A stretch of DNA of 64,000 nucleotides from NCBI GenBank assembly GCA_013200995.1, contig CP053688.1, positions 3,534,001-3,598,000 of the forward strand. Direction: 5' to 3'. Below, one piece after another: positions 52,495 to 62,839 of this stretch (position 1 is its first letter; every line of letters starts with the position of its first letter). Under the pieces are notes generated by a model. It was given only the letters and a program-made list of their open reading frames with translations. It was not told the DNA's origin and did no database searches. Source of the stretch: Arthrobacter citreus (lineage in GTDB: Bacteria > Bacillota > Bacilli > Bacillales > Bacillaceae_G). The position numbers were made by a program, and so were the translations under genes.

Positions 52495-52870
52495 ACTGCT
52501 GAGATTGTGGTTGTGAAGTATACTCTCGAACAACCTTCTTAATTTCATCAATATCAAATGGTTTTGGAAAATATTGTAGTGCCCCTAACTTTTTAGCTTC
52601 TTCAATAATATCTAGCTCACCATAAGCCGTCATCAAAATGACTTTAATATCTTTATTTATTTCTTTAATACGTTTTAAAATCTCTACTCCGTCCATACCT
52701 GGTATTTTCATATCAAGAATAACTAAGTCGGGACAATCCTTCACTACAATATCAATCGCTTGAAAACCATTAGCTGCCTGAAAAACCTCATAGCCTTCTT
52801 TTTTGAAAATTTCATGTAAAAGTAAACGTATTCCGTACTGGTCGTCTACAATAAGTAATTTACTTCCCAA
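52493..52870 (-). CDS. spo0F: Sporulation phosphorelay response regulator Spo0F
   Basis: Single-domain receiver that takes phosphate from the sporulation kinases and passes it to Spo0B. 125 residues from the TTG at 52870, eight bases after AAAGGTGG, giving [13 protein letters not shown], which matches B. subtilis Spo0F. Acidic pocket Asp9-Asp10, phospho-acceptor Asp53 (VILDMKIPG), Thr in MTAYGE, and Lys in FPKPFD are intact. The open frame runs 16 codons further but those residues are unlike the family. A sigma-H promoter lies at 52935-52963. Confidence 0.95.
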   Translation of the reverse strand: MGSKLLIVDDQYGIRLLLHEIFKKEGYEVFQAANGFQAIDIVVKDCPDLVILDMKIPGMDGVEILKRIKEINKDIKVILMTAYGELDIIEEAKKLGALQYFPKPFDIDEIKKVVREYTSQPQSQQ

Positions 52871-52934
52871 AAATAGTACCACCTTTCTAAACCAGATAAC
52901 GTGCTTAAAAAAATACAAACTTCCCTAAATTTTT

Positions 52935-52963
52935 ACATTCTACCTAAAAATCCATTTTCCTGC
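52935..52963 (-). promoter_or_regulatory. Sigma-H promoter of spo0F
   Basis: Minus strand GCAGGAAAA, 11 bases, GTAGAATGT; fits RNAGGAWWW / RNNGAATWW with one mismatch. Sigma-H control of spo0F is known in B. subtilis. A TGTCGAA sequence on the minus strand (53087-53093, inside the start of ywjG) fits a Spo0A box but is about 130 bases further upstream. Confidence 0.75.
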
Positions 52964-53071
52964 ATTTTGTTCATAAACTTTACAAAAAATTACTTTTCAT
53001 AATTTTTTTGTATATACCTAAATTACAGTATAATGGTTAGAACATACTTTTATAAGAGGGAGTATTATTTA

Positions 53072-53593
53072 ATGTTAAAAATTTTTTCGACACAATTGAA
53101 TGGAGTTTTTCAAAAAGTAGTTAAACAAGAGGAAGTTTTTGAAGATGCTTCACGCTTTCTAGCACAGGCCGTTATTGGTGAAGGAAATGTTTATGTCCAC
53201 GGCACAAAAGAATTCTACGGCATCGTTTCAGAGGTTACTAATGGTGCTGAGCAAAATGAAGCATTTAAACCTTTATTTGAAAACGGCGAAATTCAATCTC
53301 TAACTCCAGTAGATCGAGTACTGTTATTCACAAGACAAACTGATGACCAAGAAGCCATTCTCCTTGCAAATAAACTAGCGGAATCAAATATTGGATTAGT
53401 GATTGTCTCTACCTCTATAAACGGTGAAGATCATTTATCTGATCTAGCTGATGTATTTATTAACTATGAATTAACAAGGAAGCTAGTTCCAACTGACGAA
53501 GGAGACCGAATCTGCTTTCCTACCTTACTTACAGGTTTATTTATTTACCACTGTCTATTGCTAACGATCAGCGAGATATTAGAAGACTATTAA
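53072..53593 (+). CDS. ywjG: DUF2529 family protein (YwjG)
   Basis: Cytoplasmic protein of unknown function (173 residues from the ATG at 53072, which follows AGAGGGAG by nine bases; the open frame starts 13 codons earlier). The fold looks SIS-like: sugar-isomerase-type segments NVYVHGTKEFYGIV, VDRVLLFTRQTDDQEAILLANKL and NIGLVIVSTS, then DLADVFINYE. Found between spo0F and pyrG across Bacillus, oriented against both. A TATAAT at 53031-53036 may be its -10 box. Confidence 0.85.
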   Translation: MLKIFSTQLNGVFQKVVKQEEVFEDASRFLAQAVIGEGNVYVHGTKEFYGIVSEVTNGAEQNEAFKPLFENGEIQSLTPVDRVLLFTRQTDDQEAILLANKLAESNIGLVIVSTSINGEDHLSDLADVFINYELTRKLVPTDEGDRICFPTLLTGLFIYHCLLLTISEILEDY

Positions 53594-53631
53594 GCGGTAT
53601 ATAAGAAAATGGACTTTCTTTCATGCTCACA

Positions 53632-53678
53632 AAAAAACACCCAACAAAATTTTTTATAAATTCTGTTGGGTGTTTTTT
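53632..53678. terminator. Convergent terminator between ywjG and pyrG
   Basis: Perfect 13-bp arms AAAACACCCAACA / TGTTGGGTGTTTT with T-runs on both strands; serves both genes. Confidence 0.93.
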
Positions 53679-53737
53679 ATTTTTAAAAGTCTTAGTACTT
53701 CTACTCAAACTTTTGACCTATATTTTCATCCCTTACC

Positions 53738-55372
<1,635 letters not shown>

Positions 55373-55540
55373 TTATTTTTTCTTACTAGAAATTACAAAG
55401 CTAAATTCTAAAAAATAATTTAATAACTTTTTGTATGCATGCTTTATTGTCTTCCAAAATGGGTTTTTTTCATGCAAATTTTTAACTTTTTGATTCAATA
55501 CGAATATAGCAATGTTCATATCTTTACTATAAAGTTTTCT

Positions 55541-55580
55541 AAAAAAACAAAGACGCCCCCTATATAAAATAGGGAGCGTC
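55541..55580 (-). promoter_or_regulatory. pyrG leader attenuator
   Basis: Minus strand GACGCTCCCTAT - loop - ATAGGGGGCGTC, then TTTGTTTTTTT: a strong terminator inside the leader. Its 5' arm contains GCTCCC, the complement of G-rich sequence that would be added at the transcript start when CTP is low. Confidence 0.85.
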
Positions 55581-55607
55581 GAATTATATATCGTTCTTTT
55601 TAAAGAG

Positions 55608-55646
55608 CCCAATAAAGATTCTACTCATTCAGTCCTAAAAAGTCAA
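55608..55646 (-). promoter_or_regulatory. pyrG promoter with GGGC start
   Basis: Minus strand TTGACT (55641-55646), 17 bases, TAGAAT (55618-55623), then seven bases to GGGCTC (first G at 55610). The GGGC start is the sequence used for reiterative G addition in B. subtilis pyrG. Confidence 0.85.
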
Positions 55647-55650
55647 GAAC

Positions 55651-56199
55651 TTATCGTTCTTCTTCCTCTTCAAATTCATCTAATTCTTCATCGTCTTCTT
55701 CTTCTAGTTCTAAATCTTCATCCTCTAGGTCGATATCTTCATCGTCTTCGTCGATTTCTTCATCATCGAATTCATCCGTTTCGTCATCTTCAACTAGATC
55801 TTCATCAAGTTCATCTAACTCAGCGTCTTCTTCTTCAAACTCGTCTTCATCAGATGTGTCGTAATCATCAAACTCTTCATCTTCTTCTACTTGTTTACGT
55901 TTCTTCTTAGGTTTTGCAACAGGTAATACTTCTTCTTCTGCTTGGTCATAAGGATACCAAGCACGTAATCCCCAGCGATTTTCACCTAAACAAACGAAAC
56001 GTCCATCAATATTTAATTCTGTATAAAATTGAGGAAGTTTTTCCATAAGCGCATCTCTAGTTACACCTAAAACAGTTGCCATTTGGTCAACTAAGTCATA
56101 AAAAGAAATAGGTTCCTTTGTTTCAGAAAAAAGTTCATATGCTAATTCAATAAGCGATAATTCTTTTAATTGCTCTTCCGAGTAATGCTTTAAACTCAA
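55651..56199 (-). CDS. rpoE: RNA polymerase delta subunit
   Basis: Gram-positive RNA polymerase accessory subunit that promotes recycling and weak-promoter selectivity. 182 residues: N-terminal HARE-HTH domain (about 10-90; GENRWGLRAWYPYDQ is typical) and a disordered, almost purely Asp/Glu C-terminal half (about 110-182) that mimics nucleic acid. I use the TTG at 56199: AAAGGAG is eight bases upstream and the protein begins MSLKHYSEEQ, like B. subtilis RpoE. The GTG three codons earlier lies in the ribosome binding site. Confidence 0.94.
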   Translation of the reverse strand: MSLKHYSEEQLKELSLIELAYELFSETKEPISFYDLVDQMATVLGVTRDALMEKLPQFYTELNIDGRFVCLGENRWGLRAWYPYDQAEEEVLPVAKPKKKRKQVEEDEEFDDYDTSDEDEFEEEDAELDELDEDLVEDDETDEFDDEEIDEDDEDIDLEDEDLELEEEDDEELDEFEEEEER

Positions 56200-56371
56200 G
56201 GTAAGCACTCCTTTAAAAATAATATTTTCACCATAATTTTAGTAACATTATGTATAAATTTTACTTGTTAGTTATAAAATACATATCTTTCATTATAAAC
56301 AAAACTAAGTTAAATATGCTAGCACCTTGTCTATATTTTTCAATATTAGACTAATTTTTCATGAAAATAGT

Positions 56372-56397
56372 AAAATGAGCGTCCAAAAGACGCTCAA
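56372..56397 (-). terminator. Terminator after icmF
   Basis: Perfect 8-bp stem TGAGCGTC / GACGCTCA with a 5-base loop, followed on the minus strand by TTTTAC. It lies 150 bases after the icmF stop, between icmF and rpoE. Confidence 0.75.
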
Positions 56398-56489
56398 ATA
56401 AGGGCAGGGTTTAGGGGAAGTAGATCGGTCGATAAAAAGGATTTCAATGACCTCCCTCTCCCCCCTTGTATAAATTGTGTAGTTAATGA

Positions 56490-56534
56490 TGTCTAGCTCC
56501 AGTCGTTTGCTCCTCTTTAGGCAGAGCAAATGGC
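56490..56534. repeat. TGTCTAGCTCCAG-type Bacillaceae intergenic element
   Basis: TGTCTAGCTCCAG (56490-56502) followed by a hairpin GTTTGCTC / GAGCAAAT and GGCTTTTG. The opening sequence is one I recognise as a frequent start of interspersed intergenic elements in Bacillaceae; this would be a short copy. Only this copy is in the window. Confidence 0.45.
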
Positions 56535-56549
56535 TTTTGTTATTATTTA

Positions 56550-59500
56550 TTACATATTTCTACGGTATTGTCCGCCAACTTCATATAAAGCTTGCGTAAT
56601 TTGTCCTAAGCTAGCCACGCGAACAGTATTCATTAGCTCTTCGAATAAATTACCGTTCTTGCGAGCAACTTGTTTCAATTGTTCTAATGCGACTTGAGCT
56701 TCAGATTTATTTTTAACTTGGAATTGTTCTACATGATCAATTTGCGATTGTTTTTCTTCATAGCTTGATCTAGCGATTTCCATTGTATTAATGGATTCCA
56801 TTTGCTCATTAGGATTGATATAAGAGTTCACTCCGATGATTGGAAGATCTCCATTATGCTTTAGTGTTTCGTAATAAAGTGACTCTTCTTGAATTTTACC
56901 ACGTTGATATTGTAGTTCCATTGCCCCTAATACGCCACCACGATCACTAATTCTCTCAAACTCTTTTAGAACTGCTTCTTCTACTAAGTCAGTAAGCTGT
57001 TCAATGATAAATGATCCTTGGATTGGATTTTCATTTTTCGATAGACCATTTTCTTTTTGAATAATAAGCTGAATAGCCATTGCACGGCGTACTGATTCTT
57101 CAGTAGGAGTTGTAACAGCCTCATCATATGCGTTTGTGTGAAGTGAGTTACAGTTATCATATAAAGCTAATAATGCTTGTAATGTCGTACGAATATCATT
57201 AAATGCCATTTCTTGAGCATGTAAAGAACGACCTGATGTTTGAACATGGTATTTAAGTTTTTGACTACGCTCAGATGCACCATATTTATCTTTCATCGTA
57301 ACAGCCCAAATTCTTCTCGCCACACGTCCGATTACTGAGTATTCAGCATCTAGACCATTACTAAAGAAGAACGATAAATTATGAGCAAAATCATCAATCT
57401 TCATGCCTCGACTTAAATAATATTCAACGTAAGTGAATCCGTTTGATAAAGTGAATGCAAGTTGTGAAATTGGATTTGCTCCAGCTTCAGCAATATGATA
57501 CCCAGAAATTGAAACTGAATAATAATTACGAACACTATTATCGATAAAGTACTGTTGAATATCTCCCATCATTTTTAAAGCAAATTCTGTTGAGAAGATA
57601 CAAGTATTTTGCCCTTGATCCTCTTTTAAAATATCAGCTTGAACTGTTCCACGAACTTTTTGTAACGTTGCTTGTTTTACCACAGTAAACTCTTCAACTG
57701 TTAAAATTCGACCTAGTTCTTTTTCTTTTAACTCAACTTGTTGATGAATAGCTGTATTTAAGAACATAGCTAAAATAATTGGAGCTGGACCGTTAATTGT
57801 CATCGAAACTGATGTTGAAGGGCTACATAAGTCAAAACCATTGTAAAGCTCAATCATATTTTCTAATGTACATACGTTTACGCCACTTTCACCAATTTTC
57901 CCAAAAATATCAGGACGAATTGCTGGATCTTCGCCGTATAAAGTTACTGAATCAAATGCTGTACTTAAGCGTTTAGCTGGGTCATTCTCACACAGATAGT
58001 GGAAACGTTTATTTGTTCTACTTGGTGGTCCCTCACCAGCAAATTGTCTCTTTGGATCTTCGTCTTGGCGCTTGAATGGGAACACCCCAGCTGTAAATGG
58101 GAAGTATCCAGGTACATTTTCTTTTGCAACCCATCTTAGTAAGTCACCATAGTCACGATATGTTGGAACAGACACTTTAGGTATTTTCGTACCAGATAAT
58201 GTTGTTGTTGTTAACTCAACTTTTATTTCTTTATCTCTTATTTTTTGTATAAGTTGATCTTTTGAATATGCCTCTTTAATCAATTTAAAATGATTTAGAG
58301 CTTGTTTAGTAGAAGGAGCAAGAGATTCTTCAAATTTATTTTTCAAATCTACTATAGTGCTTTTTCCATCTTCAATGTTTTGTGACTCAATTTCAGCCAG
58401 CGTTCCTTCAATTTGATATAGCTTTGAAGCTTTTGCTGCTTCAACTTCGGTATTAGTATGATAATCTCTTACCGTTTCTGCGATTTCTCTTAAATAAAAA
58501 CGACGATTACTCGGAATAATGACATGTTGTTTTTCAACGTTTCCTGGTTTAATATACGTCGTGTTCCACTCATTTGCTGTATGTTTTTCAATTGCCCCAG
58601 TTAAAGCTAAGAATAAATTATTAGTACCTGCGTCATTAAATTGACTAGCAATCGTACCGTAAACTGGCATTGTAGCTATATCATCATGGAAAAGATGACG
58701 ACTACGTTGATATTGTTTTTGAACAAGACGTAATGCATCCTCTGAGCCTTGACGTTCAAATTTATTAATTGCAATTAAATCTGCGAAGTCAATCATATCA
58801 ATTTTTTCTAATTGAGAAGGTGCTCCGAATTCGCTCGTCATAACATACAGATGAATATCACTGTATTGAGTAATTGCTGCATCACCTTGACCGATTCCAC
58901 TTGTCTCAACAAAAATAACGTCAAAATCCGCTGTTTTTAAAATTGAGATCGTATCCTCTAAAGCATTCGAGATTTCAGATTGGCTGTCTCGAGTTGCTAA
59001 ACTTCTCATATACACATTTGGATGGTGAATTGAATTCATACGAATACGATCACCTAATAGTGCTCCACCCGTTTTTCGCTTCGTTGGGTCAATCGAAACA
59101 ATACCGATTGTTTTTTCAGGAAACTCTTGAATAAAACGGCGTACTAGTTCATCCGTTAATGAACTTTTACCAGCTCCACCAGTACCAGTCATACCAATAA
59201 CTACACTTTTACTAGTTTCTGATTTTTCTAATGTTGCTGCCATTTCTAAACTTGAATCTAAAGAACCTTTATTTTCAGCTAGAGTAATGAATCTAGCAAT
59301 CTCTTTATGATTTGTTGCGGATAATTTTTGAACGTTTTCTAAGTCCTTCAAAGGTGGAAGAAAATCTGTGCTTTGTAGCATATGATTAATCATTCCTTGA
59401 AGCCCCATAATACGTCCATCTTCAGGTGAATAGATTTTAGTAATTCCGTATGCTTCAAGCTCCTCTTGCTCTTTAGGCAAGATTACGCCCCCTCCGCCAC

Positions 59501-59789
59501 CAAATAACTTGATGTGAGATGCGCCTCTTTCTTGAAGTAAATCATACATATATTTAAAGTACTCCATATGTCCACCTTGGTAGGAAGAAATAGAAATACC
59601 TTGTACATCCTCTTGAATAGCTGCGTTAATAATTTCTTCAACAGAACGGTTATGACCTAAGTGAATTACTTCAACACCGTTTTCTTGCAATAATCTTCTA
59701 ATCATATTGATCGACACGTCATGGCCATCAAATAAGCTTGAAGCAGTAACAAAACGAATCTTATGTTTAGCTTGATACTTTTCTACCAT
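56550..59789 (-). CDS. icmF: Fused isobutyryl-CoA mutase (IcmF)
   Basis: Adenosylcobalamin enzyme that interconverts isobutyryl-CoA and n-butyryl-CoA (some also pivalyl- or isovaleryl-CoA), fused to its G-protein chaperone. 1079 residues: B12-binding domain (about 1-140, FDGHDVS near residue 20), MeaI-like GTPase (about 190-410; P-loop [11 protein letters not shown] near 201; base-recognition NKFE), linker, and mutase barrel (about 540-1079). I take the ATG at 59789, six bases after GGGGGATG. It follows the acyl-CoA dehydrogenase gene, so likely works in branched-chain acyl-CoA breakdown. Substrate preference cannot be fixed by eye. Confidence 0.93.
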   Translation of the reverse strand: MVEKYQAKHKIRFVTASSLFDGHDVSINMIRRLLQENGVEVIHLGHNRSVEEIINAAIQEDVQGISISSYQGGHMEYFKYMYDLLQERGASHIKLFGGGGGVILPKEQEELEAYGITKIYSPEDGRIMGLQGMINHMLQSTDFLPPLKDLENVQKLSATNHKEIARFITLAENKGSLDSSLEMAATLEKSETSKSVVIGMTGTGGAGKSSLTDELVRRFIQEFPEKTIGIVSIDPTKRKTGGALLGDRIRMNSIHHPNVYMRSLATRDSQSEISNALEDTISILKTADFDVIFVETSGIGQGDAAITQYSDIHLYVMTSEFGAPSQLEKIDMIDFADLIAINKFERQGSEDALRLVQKQYQRSRHLFHDDIATMPVYGTIASQFNDAGTNNLFLALTGAIEKHTANEWNTTYIKPGNVEKQHVIIPSNRRFYLREIAETVRDYHTNTEVEAAKASKLYQIEGTLAEIESQNIEDGKSTIVDLKNKFEESLAPSTKQALNHFKLIKEAYSKDQLIQKIRDKEIKVELTTTTLSGTKIPKVSVPTYRDYGDLLRWVAKENVPGYFPFTAGVFPFKRQDEDPKRQFAGEGPPSRTNKRFHYLCENDPAKRLSTAFDSVTLYGEDPAIRPDIFGKIGESGVNVCTLENMIELYNGFDLCSPSTSVSMTINGPAPIILAMFLNTAIHQQVELKEKELGRILTVEEFTVVKQATLQKVRGTVQADILKEDQGQNTCIFSTEFALKMMGDIQQYFIDNSVRNYYSVSISGYHIAEAGANPISQLAFTLSNGFTYVEYYLSRGMKIDDFAHNLSFFFSNGLDAEYSVIGRVARRIWAVTMKDKYGASERSQKLKYHVQTSGRSLHAQEMAFNDIRTTLQALLALYDNCNSLHTNAYDEAVTTPTEESVRRAMAIQLIIQKENGLSKNENPIQGSFIIEQLTDLVEEAVLKEFERISDRGGVLGAMELQYQRGKIQEESLYYETLKHNGDLPIIGVNSYINPNEQMESINTMEIARSSYEEKQSQIDHVEQFQVKNKSEAQVALEQLKQVARKNGNLFEELMNTVRVASLGQITQALYEVGGQYRRNM

Positions 59790-59915
59790 ACTAATCATCC
59801 CCCGGAATTATAATTGCCTTTTTCGTAAAAGAAAACTTGGCAAAGGGTATCCCATATTCCTTATACCAAGCTATCCTGATCATTCGTAATGCAAAATTAA
59901 GATTAATCTATGTTT

Positions 59916-61046
59916 TTATAGCATTCTTGAGATTACTAGTTTTTGAATTTCTTGTGTACCTTCATAAATTTGAGTAATCTTAGCATCCCTCATGAAGCGC
60001 TCCACAGGATAATCCTTTGTATATCCATATCCACCGAAAACTTGTACTGCTTCTGTTGTAACTTTCATTGCAGTATCCCCTGCAAATAATTTCGACATTG
60101 CAGATTCTTTACCATATGGTAGCCCATTCGACTCTAACCATGCTGCTTGATAAGTTAATAGACGAGATGCTTCAATGCTTGTAGCCATGTCAGCAAGTTT
60201 AAACGAGATACCTTGTTGAGCAATAATTGGTTTTCCAAATTGAACACGCTCTCTAGCATAATCAACTGAAGCGTCTAGAGCACCTTGTGCAATACCTACT
60301 GCTTGTGCAGCAATTCCATTTCTTCCGCCGTCAAGAGTTTGCATGGCAACTTTAAATCCCTTACCTTCTTCACCTAAAAGGTTTTCAGCAGGGATACGAC
60401 ATTCTTCAAAGATTATTTCAGTTGTTGGAGATGAACGAATACCTAATTTACTTTCCTTCTTACCAACTGAAAAACCTGGTGAATCACTTTCAACGATAAA
60501 AGCAGAAACGCCATGTTTATTTGTTGGGTCAGTCACTGCAAATACTACATAGATTTCAGCTTCTCCACCATTTGTAATAAATATTTTTGAACCGTTTAAT
60601 ATATATTCATTTCCTTCTTTTCTAGCAGTTGTTCTCATTCCACCAGCATCTGATCCAGAACCTGGTTCAGTTAATCCGTAACCACCAATTTTTGTTCCTT
60701 GTGCTAATGGTTTTAAGAATTTTTGTTTTTGTTCTTCCGTACCAAATTTATAAATCGGCCAACTAGCTAATGAAGTGTGTGCAGATAAAGTTACACCTGT
60801 TGAAGCACAAACTCTAGAAAGCTCTTCTACCGCAATAACATAAGCTAAATAATCACTACCAATTCCACCATACTCTTCTGGGAATGGAATGCCTGTTAAT
60901 CCTAACTCAGCCATTTGATCAAAGATTGAACGATCAAATTTTTCATGCTCATCACGCTCAGCAGCTGATGGAGCAACCTCATTTCTAGCAAAATCTCTTA
61001 CCATTTTACGGATCATTTCATGTTCTTCACTTAAACGAAATTGCAT
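59916..61046 (-). CDS. acdA: Acyl-CoA dehydrogenase
   Basis: FAD-dependent alpha,beta-dehydrogenation of acyl-CoA; electrons go to ETF. 376 residues; signature [16 protein letters not shown] (FAD/substrate region, about 130-145) and the catalytic Glu in [11 protein letters not shown] near residue 363. Position matches B. subtilis acdA, but the chain-length or branched-chain preference is open; neighbours (icmF, thiolase) favour short or branched acyl groups. A perfect CcpA site lies 138 bases upstream. Confidence 0.92.
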   Translation of the reverse strand: MQFRLSEEHEMIRKMVRDFARNEVAPSAAERDEHEKFDRSIFDQMAELGLTGIPFPEEYGGIGSDYLAYVIAVEELSRVCASTGVTLSAHTSLASWPIYKFGTEEQKQKFLKPLAQGTKIGGYGLTEPGSGSDAGGMRTTARKEGNEYILNGSKIFITNGGEAEIYVVFAVTDPTNKHGVSAFIVESDSPGFSVGKKESKLGIRSSPTTEIIFEECRIPAENLLGEEGKGFKVAMQTLDGGRNGIAAQAVGIAQGALDASVDYARERVQFGKPIIAQQGISFKLADMATSIEASRLLTYQAAWLESNGLPYGKESAMSKLFAGDTAMKVTTEAVQVFGGYGYTKDYPVERFMRDAKITQIYEGTQEIQKLVISRML

Positions 61047-61183
61047 AGATCATTTCCCCCGATTTTTGCTAGGACAAGGATGAACAATTAAATAAAAGTT
61101 TTAATTAAAGATACTTATTATATATCCTATTCCCTTTTACCTTATTGCTCCCTTATCACTGCCATGTTCTTTTTGTCGAATTT

Positions 61184-61197
61184 TGTAAGCGTTAACA
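61184..61197 (+). promoter_or_regulatory. CcpA site (cre) upstream of acdA-icmF
   Basis: TGTAAGCGTTAACA matches the cre consensus TGWNANCGNTNWCA at every defined position. Implies carbon catabolite repression of the acyl-CoA dehydrogenase and mutase genes. Confidence 0.78.
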
Positions 61198-61364
61198 TAA
61201 TAATTTGTACTTTGACTAAAAAGATAGTCTACTAAGAATATTATTAGACAAAAAACTGAAAATTCCTGTTATTTTTTGTAGAAAAATTTTAGTGCAGAAA
61301 GGAAGGAAAAAAAAGGGTAGAGGAAATAGCCAAAAACAAACGTAATGGAATTAAAGACAGTAAC

Positions 61365-61440
61365 AAGGGAATGCAGAATCAATGGCAAGGGAAAAGAAAT
61401 TAAATTTCCTTTCCTTCTTTCCAATGACCAGCATTCCCTT
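61365..61440. repeat. Large nested inverted repeat after the thiolase gene
   Basis: Perfect 10-bp outer arms AAGGGAATGC / GCATTCCCTT enclose an inner stem (AAGGGAAAAGAAATT with AAATTTCCTTTCCTT). It may terminate the thiolase transcript, but no clean T-run follows on the minus strand. Confidence 0.7.
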
Positions 61441-61506
61441 TATGATCTACTTTAAAAATTCCTTACCTTAATCGATCACGTTTTTCCTATACTATTCACT
61501 TTTCCC

Positions 61507-62688
61507 TTAATGTACCTCTACTAAAATAGCGTCTCCTTGACCACCGCCACTACAGATTGCTGCGATCCCTAGACCTCCACCTCGTTGTTTTAGGGCATGA
61601 ATTAGGGTTACAATAATTCTTGCACCACTTGCTCCAATTGGATGTCCTAGAGCAATAGCTCCACCGTTTACATTTATTTTTTCTAAAGGAATATCAGCTA
61701 TTTTCGCACTTGCTAAAGCTACTGCTGCGAATGCCTCGTTAATTTCAAATAAGTCTATATCTGAAATGTTTTTATTTGTTTTTTGTAATAATTTTTGGAT
61801 TACATATCCCGGAGTTCTTGGGAAGTCCTTTGCTTCTACAGCCATTGAATCTGTAGCAACAATTGTAGCTAATGGTGTGAAACCATTTTGTTTTGCTTCT
61901 TCCTCACTCATTATTAAAAGTGCTGCAGCTCCGTCATTTAATCCAGGTGCGTTTCCTGCAGTAATCGTTCCGTCGCGATCAAATGCAGGATTTAATTTAG
62001 CTAATTTTTCAATTGTCGTATCCTCTCTTGGACACTCATCTACTTCAATTTTTGTTACGACACCTTTTTTGCCAACAGACTCAATCGTAACAATCTCTTC
62101 TTCAAATCTACCTGTTTTAATCGATTCAACGGCAAGTTGTTGACTACGAAGTGCCCACTCATCTTGTTGCTCACGTGAAATATCTTCTAATTTTGCAACT
62201 TCACTTCCATACGTACCCATATGAACTCCAGTGAATGAACAAGTTAAACCATCTACTAGTAATCCGTCTTTTAACTCCGAGTGTCCCATCTTATTTCCCC
62301 ATCTTAAATTGGTTTGATAATATGGTGCATTACTCATAGATTCCATTCCACCTGCGACAATACGTTTACTTTCACCAGATCGAATTAATAAGTCAGCAAG
62401 CATTACACTTCTCATTCCTGATGCACATACTTTGTTAATTGTTTCGGATCTTGTTTCCCAAGGTAAACCTGCATTACGTAGTGCTTGTCTTGAAGGTAAT
62501 TGCCCTTGTCCACCTTGTAAAACGCTTCCCATAATTACATCATCTATTGACTCTAAAGGATGGTTAACACGATTCAATGTTTCTTTAATTGCAATACCAC
62601 CTAGCTCAGCAGCACTAAAACCTTTTAACATACCTCCAAAACGTCCAAATGGTGTACGAACTGCACTTACTATAACTGTTTTACTCAT
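61507..62688 (-). CDS. Acetyl-CoA C-acetyltransferase (thiolase)
   Basis: Condenses or cleaves acetoacetyl-CoA (or longer 3-ketoacyl-CoA). 393 residues; nucleophile Cys88 in INKVCASGM, His in GHPIGASGAR (about 349), and second Cys in AICSGGGQGDA (about 379). The set of motifs is that of biosynthetic/degradative thiolase II; B. subtilis mmgA and thlA are relatives. Located between fadF and acdA. Confidence 0.94.
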   Translation of the reverse strand: MSKTVIVSAVRTPFGRFGGMLKGFSAAELGGIAIKETLNRVNHPLESIDDVIMGSVLQGGQGQLPSRQALRNAGLPWETRSETINKVCASGMRSVMLADLLIRSGESKRIVAGGMESMSNAPYYQTNLRWGNKMGHSELKDGLLVDGLTCSFTGVHMGTYGSEVAKLEDISREQQDEWALRSQQLAVESIKTGRFEEEIVTIESVGKKGVVTKIEVDECPREDTTIEKLAKLNPAFDRDGTITAGNAPGLNDGAAALLIMSEEEAKQNGFTPLATIVATDSMAVEAKDFPRTPGYVIQKLLQKTNKNISDIDLFEINEAFAAVALASAKIADIPLEKINVNGGAIALGHPIGASGARIIVTLIHALKQRGGGLGIAAICSGGGQGDAILVEVH

Positions 62689-62774
62689 CCCAATTTCCCC
62701 CTTAAATTAAGAAACTAATTTCTCTTCTATAAAAAATTCCTTTAATAGCAAATAAAAAGGCGCTCACTACAGTC

Positions 62775-62803
62775 TGAAAGGTGTACAAGTTGCACACCTT
62801 TCA
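62775..62803. repeat. Inverted repeat between fadF and the thiolase gene
   Basis: TGAAAGGTGT / ACACCTTTCA perfect 10-bp arms with a partly paired centre (CAA-G-TTG). No T-run follows, so it may be an operator rather than a terminator. Confidence 0.6.
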
Positions 62804-62839
62804 TTGTTAATTTATGAAACTTGAAAAGTAATAGAACTC

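Larger units (their letters stand above)
61047..61506. other. acdA-thiolase gap
   Basis: 460 bases with a CcpA site (61184-61197) and a large inverted repeat (61365-61440). No supported gene. Confidence 0.5.

Noticed and set aside
55373..55612. 79-codon minus-strand frame before pyrG
   Set aside because: It covers the pyrG leader and attenuator and has no family resemblance.
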